From Clostridia bacterium (GTDB taxonomy: Bacteria; Bacillota; Clostridia; Oscillospirales; Acutalibacteraceae), in assembly GCA_017937865.1 (NCBI GenBank), contig JAGBCU010000023.1:1-32523 (forward strand): DNA of 32,523 nucleotides, written 5' to 3'. Below the pieces are notes generated by a model. It did no database searches, was not told the origin of the DNA, and saw only the letters and a program-made list of their open reading frames with translations. Below, piece by piece: positions 7,355 through 16,466 of this stretch (position 1 is its first letter; the number at the start of each line of letters is the position of its first letter). A program made the position numbers and the translations under genes.

Positions 7355-10180
7355 ATGGAAAAAAACATTATTGTTAAAGGTGCAAGAGAGCATAACTTAA
7401 AAAACGTAAGTGTAGAAATTCCCCGTGATAAGCTTGTTGTTTTTACGGGCCTTTCGGGGTCGGGTAAATCCTCTCTTGCTTTTGATACTATTTACGCCGA
7501 GGGGCAAAGACGTTATATGGAAAGCCTTTCCTCGTATGCCCGTCAGTTTTTGGGTATTATGGAAAAGCCTGACGTTGACAGTATAGACGGTCTTTCACCC
7601 GCAATTTCAATAGACCAGAAAACCACCTCTAAAAACCCACGTTCAACAGTAGGTACAGTAACTGAAATTTACGACTATCTTCGTCTTTTATATGCAAGAA
7701 TAGGTGTGCCTCACTGTCCCGTTTGCGGTAAAGAGATTAAGCAACAGTCTATTGACCAGATAGTTGATAAAATTCTCGAATTAGACGAGGGTACAAAGTT
7801 TCAGGTTTTAGCACCTATTGCAAAGGGCAAAAAAGGTGAGTTCCAAAAAGAGCTTGAGGGTGCTTCTAAATCAGGCTATTCAAGAGTAAGAATTGACGGA
7901 ATCGTTTACGACCTTTCCGAAAAGATTAAGCTTGAAAAGAATATAAAGCATAATATCGAAATAATTGTAGACCGTCTTGTAATGAAAGAGGGGATAACCT
8001 CCCGTCTTACCGATTCTCTCGAAGCTGCGTTTTCGCTTACCGAGGGTACCGTTGTTATTGACGTTATAGGCGGTGAAGAAATTTTATTTTCACAGAATTT
8101 TGCCTGTCCCGAGCACGGCTCTTGTATGGATGAATTAGAGCCCCGAATGTTTTCATTTAACAATCCCTTCGGTGCTTGCCCTACTTGCTCGGGCTTAAGT
8201 GTTTTTATGAGAGTTTCCGAGGATTTACTCGTTCCAAACAGAAAGCTTTCAATCAAAGACGGTGCTATAAAAGGCTGCGGTTGGGGTAAGTCGGATGCGA
8301 GTACAATAGCAGGTATGTATTATAATGCTCTTGCAGAGAAATATAATTTCACTCTTGATACGCCCTTTAATAAAATCCCTCCCGAGGGGCAGAAAGCAAT
8401 ATTCTACGGCACAAACGGTGAGCGTATAAAAATGGTGCGTGAAAATGAGTACGGTAGCGGTACTTATATGACCGATTTTGAGGGCATAGTTAATAACCTT
8501 GAAAGAAGATATAAAGAAACTACAAGCGACTGGTCAAGGCGTGAAATTGAACAGTATATGACCACTTGCGATTGCCCCGATTGTAAAGGTGCAAGGCTTA
8601 AACCTGCTTCTCTTGCCGTTACTGTAGGCGGTAAAAATATTAAAGAATTTACCGATATGTCAATAGGCGACGAGCTTAAGTTTATAGAAGAGCTTGAGCT
8701 TTCCGAAAAGGATAAGCTTATCGGAAAGCAGATTATAAAAGAGATTCGTTCAAGACTCTCTTTCCTTTGTAACGTTGGTCTTGATTACCTTACTCTTTCC
8801 CGTTCATCAGGAACTCTTTCGGGCGGTGAAAGTCAGCGAATAAGACTTGCAACTCAGATAGGCTCATCTCTTATGGGCGTTTTATATATTCTTGATGAGC
8901 CCAGCATCGGACTTCATCAAAGAGATAACGAAAAATTGTTACAGTCACTTAAAAATCTTCGTGATTTAGGTAATACGCTTATCGTGGTTGAGCACGATGA
9001 AGATACTATGAATGCCGCCGATTTCATTGTTGACGTTGGCGTTGGTGCAGGTGTTCACGGTGGCGAAATTATCTGTGCAGGCACGGTTGATGAAATCAAA
9101 AAATGTGAGCGTTCCGTAACGGGTCAGTATCTTTCGGGTAAAAAGAAAATCGACGTTCCCGAAAAAAGACGTAAGGGCAACGGTAAGTTTTTAGAGATAA
9201 AAGGTGCAAGACAAAACAACCTTAAAAACGTAGACGTTAAAATACCGTTAGGTGAGCTTGTTGTTGTAACGGGCGTTTCGGGCTCGGGTAAATCCTCGCT
9301 TATAAACGAAATACTTTATAAGAAGCTCGCTGCCGAGCTTAACAATGCAAGAAAATTTGCAGGCAAGCACGATGAGATTTTAGGAATAGAAAATCTTGAT
9401 AAGGTTATAGATATCGATCAATCTCCAATCGGCAGAACGCCCCGTTCAAATACCGCAACCTATACGGGTGTATTTAACGATATCAGAACTCTTTTTGCTC
9501 AAACGCAGGATGCAAAAACAAGAGGCTACGATGCAGGGCGTTTCTCCTTTAACGTTAAAGGCGGACGTTGTGAAGCCTGCGAGGGTGACGGTATAATTAA
9601 GATTGAGATGAACTTTCTTTCCGATGTTTACGTGCCTTGCGAGGTTTGTCGCGGTGCGAGATATAACAGAGAAACTCTTGAGGTTAAATATAAAGGCAAA
9701 AGCATAAGCGAAGTGCTTAATATGACAGTTGAAGAGGCAATGGAGTTTTTCGGGAACGTTCCCAAAATCCGTCAGAAGCTTGAAACTATTTTTGACGTTG
9801 GTCTTGGTTATATAACCCTCGGTCAGTCAGCAACAACGCTTTCCGGCGGTGAGGCTCAAAGAGTTAAGCTTGCAACTGAGCTTTCGAAAAAATCCACGGG
9901 CAAAACTATATATATTCTCGATGAGCCTACAACAGGTCTTCATACAGCCGACGTTAAAAAGCTTCTTGAGGTTATTAATAAGCTCGTTGACCAGAACAAC
10001 TCCGTTATCGTTATAGAGCATAACCTTGACGTTATAAAAACCGCAGACCATATTATAGATTTAGGTCCAGAGGGCGGTAACGGTGGCGGTGAAATAGTTG
10101 CCCAAGGTACACCGGAAGAGGTTGCAAAATGCAAAAAATCTTATACGGGCAAATATTTAAAACCGCTTCTCAAATCTTGA
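7355..10180 (+). CDS. uvrA: Excinuclease ABC subunit A, UvrA
   Basis: A 941-residue dimeric ABC-type ATPase that first recognises DNA lesions and loads UvrB. Two ATP-binding halves are visible: Walker [10 protein letters not shown] near residue 32 and GVSGSGKSS in the second half, with signatures [12 protein letters not shown] and [12 protein letters not shown]. Zinc-module cysteine pairs are present ([25 protein letters not shown] with CEVCRGARY). Full length, no truncation. The start ATG follows AAAAGGAT at the end of uvrB. The -35 box of the next promoter overlaps this gene's stop codon. Confidence 0.98.
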   Translation: MEKNIIVKGAREHNLKNVSVEIPRDKLVVFTGLSGSGKSSLAFDTIYAEGQRRYMESLSSYARQFLGIMEKPDVDSIDGLSPAISIDQKTTSKNPRSTVGTVTEIYDYLRLLYARIGVPHCPVCGKEIKQQSIDQIVDKILELDEGTKFQVLAPIAKGKKGEFQKELEGASKSGYSRVRIDGIVYDLSEKIKLEKNIKHNIEIIVDRLVMKEGITSRLTDSLEAAFSLTEGTVVIDVIGGEEILFSQNFACPEHGSCMDELEPRMFSFNNPFGACPTCSGLSVFMRVSEDLLVPNRKLSIKDGAIKGCGWGKSDASTIAGMYYNALAEKYNFTLDTPFNKIPPEGQKAIFYGTNGERIKMVRENEYGSGTYMTDFEGIVNNLERRYKETTSDWSRREIEQYMTTCDCPDCKGARLKPASLAVTVGGKNIKEFTDMSIGDELKFIEELELSEKDKLIGKQIIKEIRSRLSFLCNVGLDYLTLSRSSGTLSGGESQRIRLATQIGSSLMGVLYILDEPSIGLHQRDNEKLLQSLKNLRDLGNTLIVVEHDEDTMNAADFIVDVGVGAGVHGGEIICAGTVDEIKKCERSVTGQYLSGKKKIDVPEKRRKGNGKFLEIKGARQNNLKNVDVKIPLGELVVVTGVSGSGKSSLINEILYKKLAAELNNARKFAGKHDEILGIENLDKVIDIDQSPIGRTPRSNTATYTGVFNDIRTLFAQTQDAKTRGYDAGRFSFNVKGGRCEACEGDGIIKIEMNFLSDVYVPCEVCRGARYNRETLEVKYKGKSISEVLNMTVEEAMEFFGNVPKIRQKLETIFDVGLGYITLGQSATTLSGGEAQRVKLATELSKKSTGKTIYILDEPTTGLHTADVKKLLEVINKLVDQNNSVIVIEHNLDVIKTADHIIDLGPEGGNGGGEIVAQGTPEEVAKCKKSYTGKYLKPLLKS

Positions 10181-10205
10181 TATATTGAAAATATTGTTAT
10201 ATAAT
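10177..10205 (+). promoter_or_regulatory. Promoter of M28 peptidase-DUF2804 unit
   Basis: TTGATA (10177-10182), a 17-base spacer and TATAAT (10200-10205): one mismatch from consensus. It begins inside the uvrA stop region and lies 44 bases before the peptidase start. No terminator is seen between uvrA and this promoter, so read-through from uvrBA is possible. Confidence 0.75.
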
Positions 10206-10249
10206 TGTTAAAAATATTCAGAAAAATTTGTTTTTAAAGGGGAATTTAA

Positions 10250-11509
10250 ATGAAAGCAAATGAAAGCATTCCAAATTATGATATTAAAGTGAGGGAGTAT
10301 ACAAACTACGCTATAAAGAGCATTAAAAACGTTTGTAAAAGCTTCGGCCCACGTCCCGTTGGCAGCGAGGCGGAAACAAAAGCGCAGGAATATATGAAGG
10401 CAGACCTTGAAAATTTCTGCGATGACGTTAAAAGAGAGGAGTATAAATGCAGTGATAAAGCATTTATGTCTTGGGTTATAGTAGGTGCAACACTTATGCT
10501 TTTCAATATGGTGCTTTTTACACTCGGTATCAGTATCGGCGGTTTAGCTTTAACTCTTCTTACTGCATTTTTCATTGTAGGCGAATTTATTTTCTATAAG
10601 CCCGTGCTTGACGGCTTCTTTAAGAAGGTAACAAGCGGTAACGTTTACGGTGTAAGAAAGGCATCAGGCGAAACTAAAAAACGTATCATTCTTGTAGGTC
10701 ATACTGACTCTGCTTTCGAATGGACTTATACATACAACGGTGGTCGTCCCGTTGTAGCAACAATTATTTTCGGCTCAATTCTTTCTATAATCATAAGCCT
10801 TGTTGCAAATATCTATTCGATGATTCATTTCCAAGGCGTTATAGGTAGCCTTGTTTGGAGTGCTGAAAGCGGAATCGCTATAAAGGTTATGGCAGTTTTA
10901 ATGTATCTTACTGCTCCTATTCTTATTATGGCTTACAGATTTTGCAACTTTAAAAACCCCGTTATGGGTGCAAATGATAACCTTACCGGTTGCTTTATCT
11001 CTTGTGCTGCTGCAAAATTCTTAAGTGATAACGGTATCAGATTCGAAAATACAGAGGTTGCAGTACTTTGTGCAGGCGGTGAAGAAGCAGGCCTCAGAGG
11101 TACAAAGGCTTTCCTTAAAGCAAATAAAGATGCTCTTAAAGCAGACGGTGTTGAAACAATATTTGTTACTATTGATACAATTCGTGAGCTTGAATTCTCA
11201 AAGATTTACGATAAAGATATGACAGGTATGGTTAAAAACGATATCAGAGTTGCAAAGCTTATTCAGAGTGCTGCTAAAAACGTAGGTCTTGACGTGCCGA
11301 TTGGACCGATTGATTTAGGTGCAACTGACTCTGCGGCAGCTTCTCAGGCAGGCTTCCCTGCATCATCATTTGTTGCTATGAATCCCGCCCCCGCAAGATA
11401 TTATCATACCCGCCTTGATACAGCAGATAACCTTTCTGCACAGGCAATTGACACAACTGTTAAATTAGCTATTGAAACCGTATTCCTTTACGATGAACAG
11501 GGTATCTGA
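10250..11509 (+). CDS. Membrane-embedded M28-family zinc peptidase
   Basis: A 419-residue M28-type aminopeptidase-like protein. Metal-ligand positions expected for the family are all present: GHTD (His151, Asp153), GANDN (Asp243), GGEEAG (Glu278 as general base with Glu279), Asp309 in DTIRE and a C-terminal His386 in YYHTRLDT. Several hydrophobic spans lie within the chain, roughly at 67-115 and again at 165-225, so two transmembrane segments interrupt the catalytic domain between the first and second ligand motifs. There is no signal peptide. The start ATG follows AAAGGGG. It shares a transcript with the DUF2804 gene, which starts 2 bases after its stop. Substrate unknown; which side of the membrane holds the active site cannot be told here. 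Confidence 0.8.
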   Translation: MKANESIPNYDIKVREYTNYAIKSIKNVCKSFGPRPVGSEAETKAQEYMKADLENFCDDVKREEYKCSDKAFMSWVIVGATLMLFNMVLFTLGISIGGLALTLLTAFFIVGEFIFYKPVLDGFFKKVTSGNVYGVRKASGETKKRIILVGHTDSAFEWTYTYNGGRPVVATIIFGSILSIIISLVANIYSMIHFQGVIGSLVWSAESGIAIKVMAVLMYLTAPILIMAYRFCNFKNPVMGANDNLTGCFISCAAAKFLSDNGIRFENTEVAVLCAGGEEAGLRGTKAFLKANKDALKADGVETIFVTIDTIRELEFSKIYDKDMTGMVKNDIRVAKLIQSAAKNVGLDVPIGPIDLGATDSAAASQAGFPASSFVAMNPAPARYYHTRLDTADNLSAQAIDTTVKLAIETVFLYDEQGI

Positions 11510-11511
11510 TT

Positions 11512-12546
11512 ATGAATAAAAACCATAAATTGACAGGCTCGGGTCCATTGCTTGATAAAAACGGTGTTTTGCGTGAAGTAGGGTGGTCAACAAGGCTTTG
11601 TTATGATTATAACCCCGAGGCTGTTTCGAGGGCGAAAAAGCCCCGACTTAAAGAATGGGATTATTACCACATAATAAATCACGAAGGCAAATATGCGGTA
11701 TCCTTTACCTTTGCTGACAATTATTATATGGGGCTTGTAACCTGCTCTGTTTTCGACTTTGAAACAAAGGAAAAATTTGATTGTACTGAAACTAAAATTA
11801 TGCCAAAAGGCAGTTTAGGTTTACCTGAATCAAGTGAAAAGGGTAATATTGAGTACCGTTCTAAATCCTGCGTTTTTAATATCGACAGAACTGACGACGG
11901 CAGACATATTTACTGTAAATATGAAAGAGTTTTTACTCATACTGATTGCGAAGCGGATATTTACTTAAAAATGCCTGATACCGATACAATGGTAATCGCA
12001 ACCCCATGGAAAAACGATAAAAAGGCGTTTTACTATAACCAAAAAATTACCTGTATGAATGCAAGCGGTTATGTAAAGGTTAAGGGTAAAACGTATACCT
12101 TCGATGCAAGCAAGGATTTCGGTATTCTTGATTGGGGAAGAGGTGTATGGACTTACGATAACATATGGTATTGGGGTATAGGTTGCGGTTACGTTGACGG
12201 TAAGCCCTTCGGTTATAATATCGGCTACGGCTTCGGTGATACCTCGGCTGCCAGTGAAAATATGCTTTTTTATGACGGTAAATGCCATAAATTAGATTTA
12301 GTCGATTTCGGTATACCTGCCGATAACGTTATGAAAGAATGGAAAATGACTTCAAATGACGGAAGATGGAATATGACCTTTAAGCCGTTCTTTAACGATA
12401 GAACAGATATAAGTGCAAAGGTTATTTCTCAACACGCCGACAAGCTTTTTGGTTTCTTAAACGGTACAGCTATTCTTGATGACGGTAAAGAAGTAAAAAT
12501 AGAAAACCTTCCCGTTTTTCACGAAAAGGTTCATAATAAATGGTAA
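11512..12546 (+). CDS. DUF2804 family protein
   Basis: A 344-residue protein that I recognise as DUF2804, a family without an assigned reaction. It is rich in Trp, Tyr and Gly and reads as mostly beta-strand, with features such as WDYYHIIN, FADNYYMG, FGILDWGRGVW and a Gly-rich stretch around residues 222-244 (GIGCGYVDGKPFGYNIGYGF). It has no signal peptide, membrane span or recognisable catalytic motif. It begins 2 bases after the M28 peptidase stop with only a weak AGGG-type binding site, suggesting coupled translation. A strong hairpin terminator follows directly. I do not assign a function. Confidence 0.75.
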   Translation: MNKNHKLTGSGPLLDKNGVLREVGWSTRLCYDYNPEAVSRAKKPRLKEWDYYHIINHEGKYAVSFTFADNYYMGLVTCSVFDFETKEKFDCTETKIMPKGSLGLPESSEKGNIEYRSKSCVFNIDRTDDGRHIYCKYERVFTHTDCEADIYLKMPDTDTMVIATPWKNDKKAFYYNQKITCMNASGYVKVKGKTYTFDASKDFGILDWGRGVWTYDNIWYWGIGCGYVDGKPFGYNIGYGFGDTSAASENMLFYDGKCHKLDLVDFGIPADNVMKEWKMTSNDGRWNMTFKPFFNDRTDISAKVISQHADKLFGFLNGTAILDDGKEVKIENLPVFHEKVHNKW

Positions 12547-12555
12547 AATATGATG

Positions 12556-12593
12556 AAAGAGTTGTAAAGTGTTTTACTTTACAACTCTTTTTT
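12556..12593. terminator. Terminator between convergent DUF2804 and GH36 genes
   Basis: A perfect 15-bp stem (12556-12570 with 12576-12590) with a 5-base loop, followed on the plus strand by a run of six T overlapping the stem end. It sits between two stop codons facing each other. The plus-strand tail is the better one; on the minus strand only three T follow. Confidence 0.9.
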
Positions 12594-12595
12594 AA

Positions 12596-14776
12596 TTATT
12601 TCTTTTCAACAATATGAATAAGATAAGATTCGCCGTCGCCTTGGGGTTTATGAGTAAGGTTAAGACCTGCATTCATAAGATAAGCACCGCTGTAGGTGTT
12701 ACCTGTGTCTTCAACCTCGTAAAGCTTTTCGGGGTCAAGACCTTTAAGTCTTAAAATAAAGAAGGGGTCGTAAGATTGTCTCATATTAACAACAGTAACA
12801 AGTGCTTCGGATTTATCTTCCGCTACCATCTGCCAAGCAACTCTGAAATCGTTTTCAAAGGGGGTTATAAGTCTGTAAAGCTCGCCGTAGTGAATAACGT
12901 CATAATAACGGTGATATTCTTTAACCTGCTCTTTGATTTCTTCAATAGTTTCAGGAGATAACTTGTCAGGGTCAAGCTCATAGCCGAATGAGCCCCAAAG
13001 AGCAACGTTCTTTTTGGTTTCGTAGCTTGCTCTTCTGCTTGCAGAAACGTGAGCACCCATAGTTAAAGCAGGGTAGCAAAGAGATGTTCCGAATTGAATT
13101 GTAAGTCTTTCAATGGGGTCTGTGTTGTCGCTTGTCCAAATCTGCGGTGAGAAGTAAAGCATACCGGGGTCAAAGCGTCCGCCACCGCCTGAGCAGTTTT
13201 CGATAAGAATATGAGGGAAGTCTTTTATAAGTCTGTCCATAACCTCGTAAGTACCTAAAACAAAGCGGTGGAAAATTTCACCCTGCTTTTCGGGCGGAAG
13301 CTGTGCACAGGAAACCTCTGTAAGATTTCTGTTAAAATCCCATTTTACGTAGGCGATGTTATTTTCAGAAAGAATTTTATGCATCATACCGTAAACGTAA
13401 TCACGCACGTCTTTCCTTGAAAAGTCCATAACGTACTGTGTACGGGCTATAGATTTATCTCTTCCCTCTGTATGTAAGCACCAATCGGGGTGTGCTCTGT
13501 AAACGTCTGAATCGGGTGAAATCATTTCGGGTTCAAACCAGATACCAAACTCAAGACCTAAATCATTTACCGCTTTTATAAGACCCGAAAGACCGTGCTT
13601 AAGCTTGTATTCAGCAACGTACCAGTCACCGAGAGAGCTTCTGTCATCGTCACGGTGACCAAACCAACCGTCATCCATAACGAGCATTTCAAGACCCATA
13701 TCCTTAGCGTGCTTTGCAAATGAAACGAGCTTGTCGTGGTCAAAGTCCATTCCCGTACCTTCCCAGTTGTTAATGAGAAGAGGACGTTTAGCCTTTTTCC
13801 ATTTTCCTCTTACAAGATTATTTGAATAAAGCTTGTGGAAAATACGGCTCATTTCACCGATACCCTTATCGGTAAATACCATAACTGCTTCGGGTGAATA
13901 GAATTCTTCACCGGGGGCTAATTCCCAGCTGAATCCGTCGGGATTTATACCCATAACAAGTCTTGAGGTAGCAAAAGCCTCAACCTCAACGTCAATCGAG
14001 AAATTGCTGCTGTAAACAAGATTAAAGCCGTAGCATTCACCGTAATCCTCGGTAGCACCTTTTTTAACAAGTGCGGTAAAGGGATTATGGTTGTGGCTTG
14101 AAGAACCTCTCTTACTCTTAATTGACTGAATACCTCTGTGAAGAGGGTATCTGTCAAGAGAGCGTTCCTTGACCCATCTTCCGTAAAGACCGAGCATATC
14201 GTAATCATAGCCGGGTAAATCTACACAAAGAGAGTGAACTGTGTCAATAAAGAAAGGCTTGTCTGAAGCGTTTTCAACCTTAACACTTCTTGTTATTGCA
14301 CCGTGAGTTTTAAAAACAGTGTAAATAAGAGTAGCCTTAACGCCTGTAACCTTATCCTCTGTAAGCACCTCAAGAGTGTCAGCCTCGTCATCACTGTTTA
14401 CGTAAAGTGAAGGGAGGCCGGGAAGAGCCTTTTTACCTGCGTATATTTTGTGGCTTACATATCTTAAATCAGTAACCTTGTTTCCCTCGCTGTTTTTAAC
14501 TGCAAAAGCAGATAAACGGAAATCACCTGCACCGAAGGTAGAGTATTCAAGAGGAGTAACGTCGGGTGAAAAGTTGAAAACTCTTGCAGTAGGGCTATCG
14601 GGTGCGAATGATGCAAAGCCGGGACGTATTCTTAACTCTTCAACGTCTGTGTCGGGAATAGGTGCACCGTAGTAGTAATGTACGAGATAATTACCCTCAA
14701 AAACGCCGAAAATATATGTTGATGTAGGTGTATCAAGCTTGAAGGTTTTTGTTTTTTCTGAAAATGTTATTGACAT
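12596..14776 (-). CDS. Alpha-galactosidase (GH36), cytoplasmic
   Basis: A 726-residue GH36 enzyme that removes alpha-1,6-galactose from raffinose-type oligosaccharides or galactomannan fragments. An N-terminal beta-sandwich domain is followed by the TIM barrel, with LVMDDGWFG, GIWFEPEMISPDSD, the nucleophile Asp480 in YVKWDFNR, CSGGGGRFD, and the likely acid/base Asp550 in SDNTDP. Length and spacing match the long GH36 forms. I choose the ATG at 14776, since AAAGGTGAT precedes it at proper distance; an upstream in-frame ATG 66 bases earlier lies inside the neighbouring gene. It is third in an operon behind an aldo/keto reductase and a lipoprotein, 10 bases after the lipoprotein stop. No signal peptide, so it acts on imported sugars. 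Confidence 0.93.
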   Translation of the reverse strand: MSITFSEKTKTFKLDTPTSTYIFGVFEGNYLVHYYYGAPIPDTDVEELRIRPGFASFAPDSPTARVFNFSPDVTPLEYSTFGAGDFRLSAFAVKNSEGNKVTDLRYVSHKIYAGKKALPGLPSLYVNSDDEADTLEVLTEDKVTGVKATLIYTVFKTHGAITRSVKVENASDKPFFIDTVHSLCVDLPGYDYDMLGLYGRWVKERSLDRYPLHRGIQSIKSKRGSSSHNHNPFTALVKKGATEDYGECYGFNLVYSSNFSIDVEVEAFATSRLVMGINPDGFSWELAPGEEFYSPEAVMVFTDKGIGEMSRIFHKLYSNNLVRGKWKKAKRPLLINNWEGTGMDFDHDKLVSFAKHAKDMGLEMLVMDDGWFGHRDDDRSSLGDWYVAEYKLKHGLSGLIKAVNDLGLEFGIWFEPEMISPDSDVYRAHPDWCLHTEGRDKSIARTQYVMDFSRKDVRDYVYGMMHKILSENNIAYVKWDFNRNLTEVSCAQLPPEKQGEIFHRFVLGTYEVMDRLIKDFPHILIENCSGGGGRFDPGMLYFSPQIWTSDNTDPIERLTIQFGTSLCYPALTMGAHVSASRRASYETKKNVALWGSFGYELDPDKLSPETIEEIKEQVKEYHRYYDVIHYGELYRLITPFENDFRVAWQMVAEDKSEALVTVVNMRQSYDPFFILRLKGLDPEKLYEVEDTGNTYSGAYLMNAGLNLTHKPQGDGESYLIHIVEKK

Positions 14777-14786
14777 AAAATCACCT

Positions 14787-15251
14787 TTATTCTGCGCTTT
14801 GTTCAATGTTGTATGCGCTAATGCTTTGAATAATAAACTCATTCTGACCGATTTCAGTATTTACAACCGTAAACTTAAAAGCGGTAGCGGTAACCGTTTC
14901 AAAGGTTATGTTTTCTGCTGTAATAAGCTTGCCGGTATAAATTAATTGAAACTCGCCGTCAATTTCTGCAAAAATATTAAATTGTCTTACCGTAGCCGTT
15001 TTTTCTGTTATAAAAACCGTGTTGAATTCTTGTGGCTCATCAAAACGAAATTCAATAGAGTCACCTTGCTTGCCTTTAAAAGCACCCATTGAGGCTTCAA
15101 CGGTTTCGTTTTGCTCACCGTTTATAAAAACTGAGCTTGCAGTTGATATAACGTCAACTATTTTTTCGCGTTTTTGAGAGCAAGAGCATAAGGAAGCAAT
15201 AAGTAACAGCAAGCTAAGAAAAACGCTTGTAAGCTTTAAATACTTTTTCAT
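14787..15251 (-). CDS. Lipoprotein with discoidin (F5/8 type C)-like domain
   Basis: A 154-residue exported protein. It has a charged start (MKKYLK), a hydrophobic core and a lipobox-like LCSC, so Cys24 is the probable lipidated residue. The rest looks like one small beta-sandwich of the F5/8 type C or CBM32 type (IEFRFDEPQEFNTVFI, VRQFNIFAEIDGEFQLIYTG, ending in FIIQSISAYN). Such domains often bind sugars, but no binding residues can be verified. Unusually, it is the whole mature protein rather than an appendix to an enzyme. It lies 10 bases after the aldo/keto reductase and 10 bases before the alpha-galactosidase, so a role in glycan capture is a reasonable guess. The domain call is by pattern only. 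Confidence 0.6.
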   Translation of the reverse strand: MKKYLKLTSVFLSLLLLIASLCSCSQKREKIVDVISTASSVFINGEQNETVEASMGAFKGKQGDSIEFRFDEPQEFNTVFITEKTATVRQFNIFAEIDGEFQLIYTGKLITAENITFETVTATAFKFTVVNTEIGQNEFIIQSISAYNIEQSAE

Positions 15252-15261
15252 ATTCGTTACC

Positions 15262-16386
15262 TTATTCCAAAAGCTCTTTTACTCTTCTGAGCTTGTCGGG
15301 GATTTTTATTTGCTGAGGACAACGGCTTTCGCAGGCTTTACAGTTAATGCAAAGGTCAGCTCGCTTTTCCTCGGGGATAATGCTGTATGCTTTGGTAAAA
15401 TCAGCAGTATCACGGGTTTTGTTATATTCGTTGTAAGCCTTGAAGCAAGCAGGAATATCAACACCTGCAGGGCAAGCTTCAACGCAGTATTTACAATCTG
15501 TGCAGGGGATAGCAAAATTACTTCTGAAAAGTATATTTGCCTTTTCGACTGCTTTGGCTTCATCCTCGTTAAGAGGTTGTAAATCGTCGAAGGTTTTAAG
15601 GTTGTCCTCAACCTGCTCGTATGTACTCATACCGCTTAATACAGTAAGAACGTTTGGTAATTGAGCAACGTATCTTAAAGCGTAAGAAGCAGGGGAGTTG
15701 TCGCCAAGCTCCTCAAAGACTTTTCTTGCTTCGTCGTTTAATGAATGTAAAGCACCGCCTCTTACAGGCTCCATAACTATACAAGGGATTCCTCTTTCTT
15801 CGAGAGCCTTGTAGTATGCTTTCGCATTTTGTGCATCCCAATCATAATAGTTTATCTGTAATTGTACGAAGTCCCATTTGTATTTATCAATAAGCTCAAC
15901 GAAAAACTCATAATCGCCGTGATATGAAAAGCCTAAATGACGGATTTTACCGGCTTTTTTCTGATCTGATAAATATTCGTAGGATTTATCTGCCTCGAAG
16001 GTTTTCATAATATCTCTGTTTACGGCGTGTAAGAGATAAAAATCAAAATAGTCAACACCGCATTTTTCAAGCTGACCGTTAAACAGTTCGTCTGTGTGGA
16101 GGTTGTTATCTCGCATATAGGTACCGGGAAGCTTTGTTGCAAGCATAAAAGATTCTCTTGGGTATCTGCTTAAAGCCTCCTTAACGAATTGCTCTGAATC
16201 ACCGCCGTGATAGAAGTAAGCGGTATCGTAATAGTTTACTCCCGATTTCATAGCGAGGTCAACAAGACGGAACGCTTCATCGCGGTCTATTTCTTCTTTA
16301 TCCTCGTATTTTTTAGGTAAACGCATAAGACCGAAGCCTAATTTTGAAACCTCTCTGCCAAATTGTGAAAAGTTGCTGTATTTCAT
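15262..16386 (-). CDS. Aldo/keto reductase with C-terminal 4Fe-4S ferredoxin domain
   Basis: A 374-residue protein. The N-terminal two thirds is an aldo/keto reductase barrel with the catalytic tetrad visible: Asp and Tyr in YYDTAYFYH, Lys in ATKLP and His in YLLHAVN. The last 90 residues carry two 4Fe-4S cluster motifs (CTDCKYCVEACP and CINCKACESRCP). This architecture is common in Clostridia; electrons presumably pass between ferredoxin clusters and the reductase site, but substrates are unknown. I choose the ATG at 16386, which follows TAGGAGA by about 10 bases; an in-frame ATG 54 bases upstream lies between the two -10 boxes. First gene of an operon with the lipoprotein and alpha-galactosidase. 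Confidence 0.88.
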   Translation of the reverse strand: MKYSNFSQFGREVSKLGFGLMRLPKKYEDKEEIDRDEAFRLVDLAMKSGVNYYDTAYFYHGGDSEQFVKEALSRYPRESFMLATKLPGTYMRDNNLHTDELFNGQLEKCGVDYFDFYLLHAVNRDIMKTFEADKSYEYLSDQKKAGKIRHLGFSYHGDYEFFVELIDKYKWDFVQLQINYYDWDAQNAKAYYKALEERGIPCIVMEPVRGGALHSLNDEARKVFEELGDNSPASYALRYVAQLPNVLTVLSGMSTYEQVEDNLKTFDDLQPLNEDEAKAVEKANILFRSNFAIPCTDCKYCVEACPAGVDIPACFKAYNEYNKTRDTADFTKAYSIIPEEKRADLCINCKACESRCPQQIKIPDKLRRVKELLE

Positions 16387-16419
16387 AATTTGTGTTCTCC
16401 TAACCTTAGTTTCATAAAG

Positions 16420-16460
16420 ATTATAAGAAAAATTATACAATACAGCAACGAAGCTTTCAA
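16420..16460 (-). promoter_or_regulatory. Two overlapping promoters of the aldo/keto reductase operon
   Basis: On the minus strand, TTGAAA (16460-16455), 17 bases, TATAAT (16437-16432); and, shifted by 12 bases, TTGCTG (16448-16443), 17 bases, TATAAT (16425-16420). Both have ideal spacing and perfect -10 boxes. They lie just after the S1 gene stop, 34-75 bases before the reductase start. Confidence 0.65.
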
Positions 16461-16466
16461 GATGTT

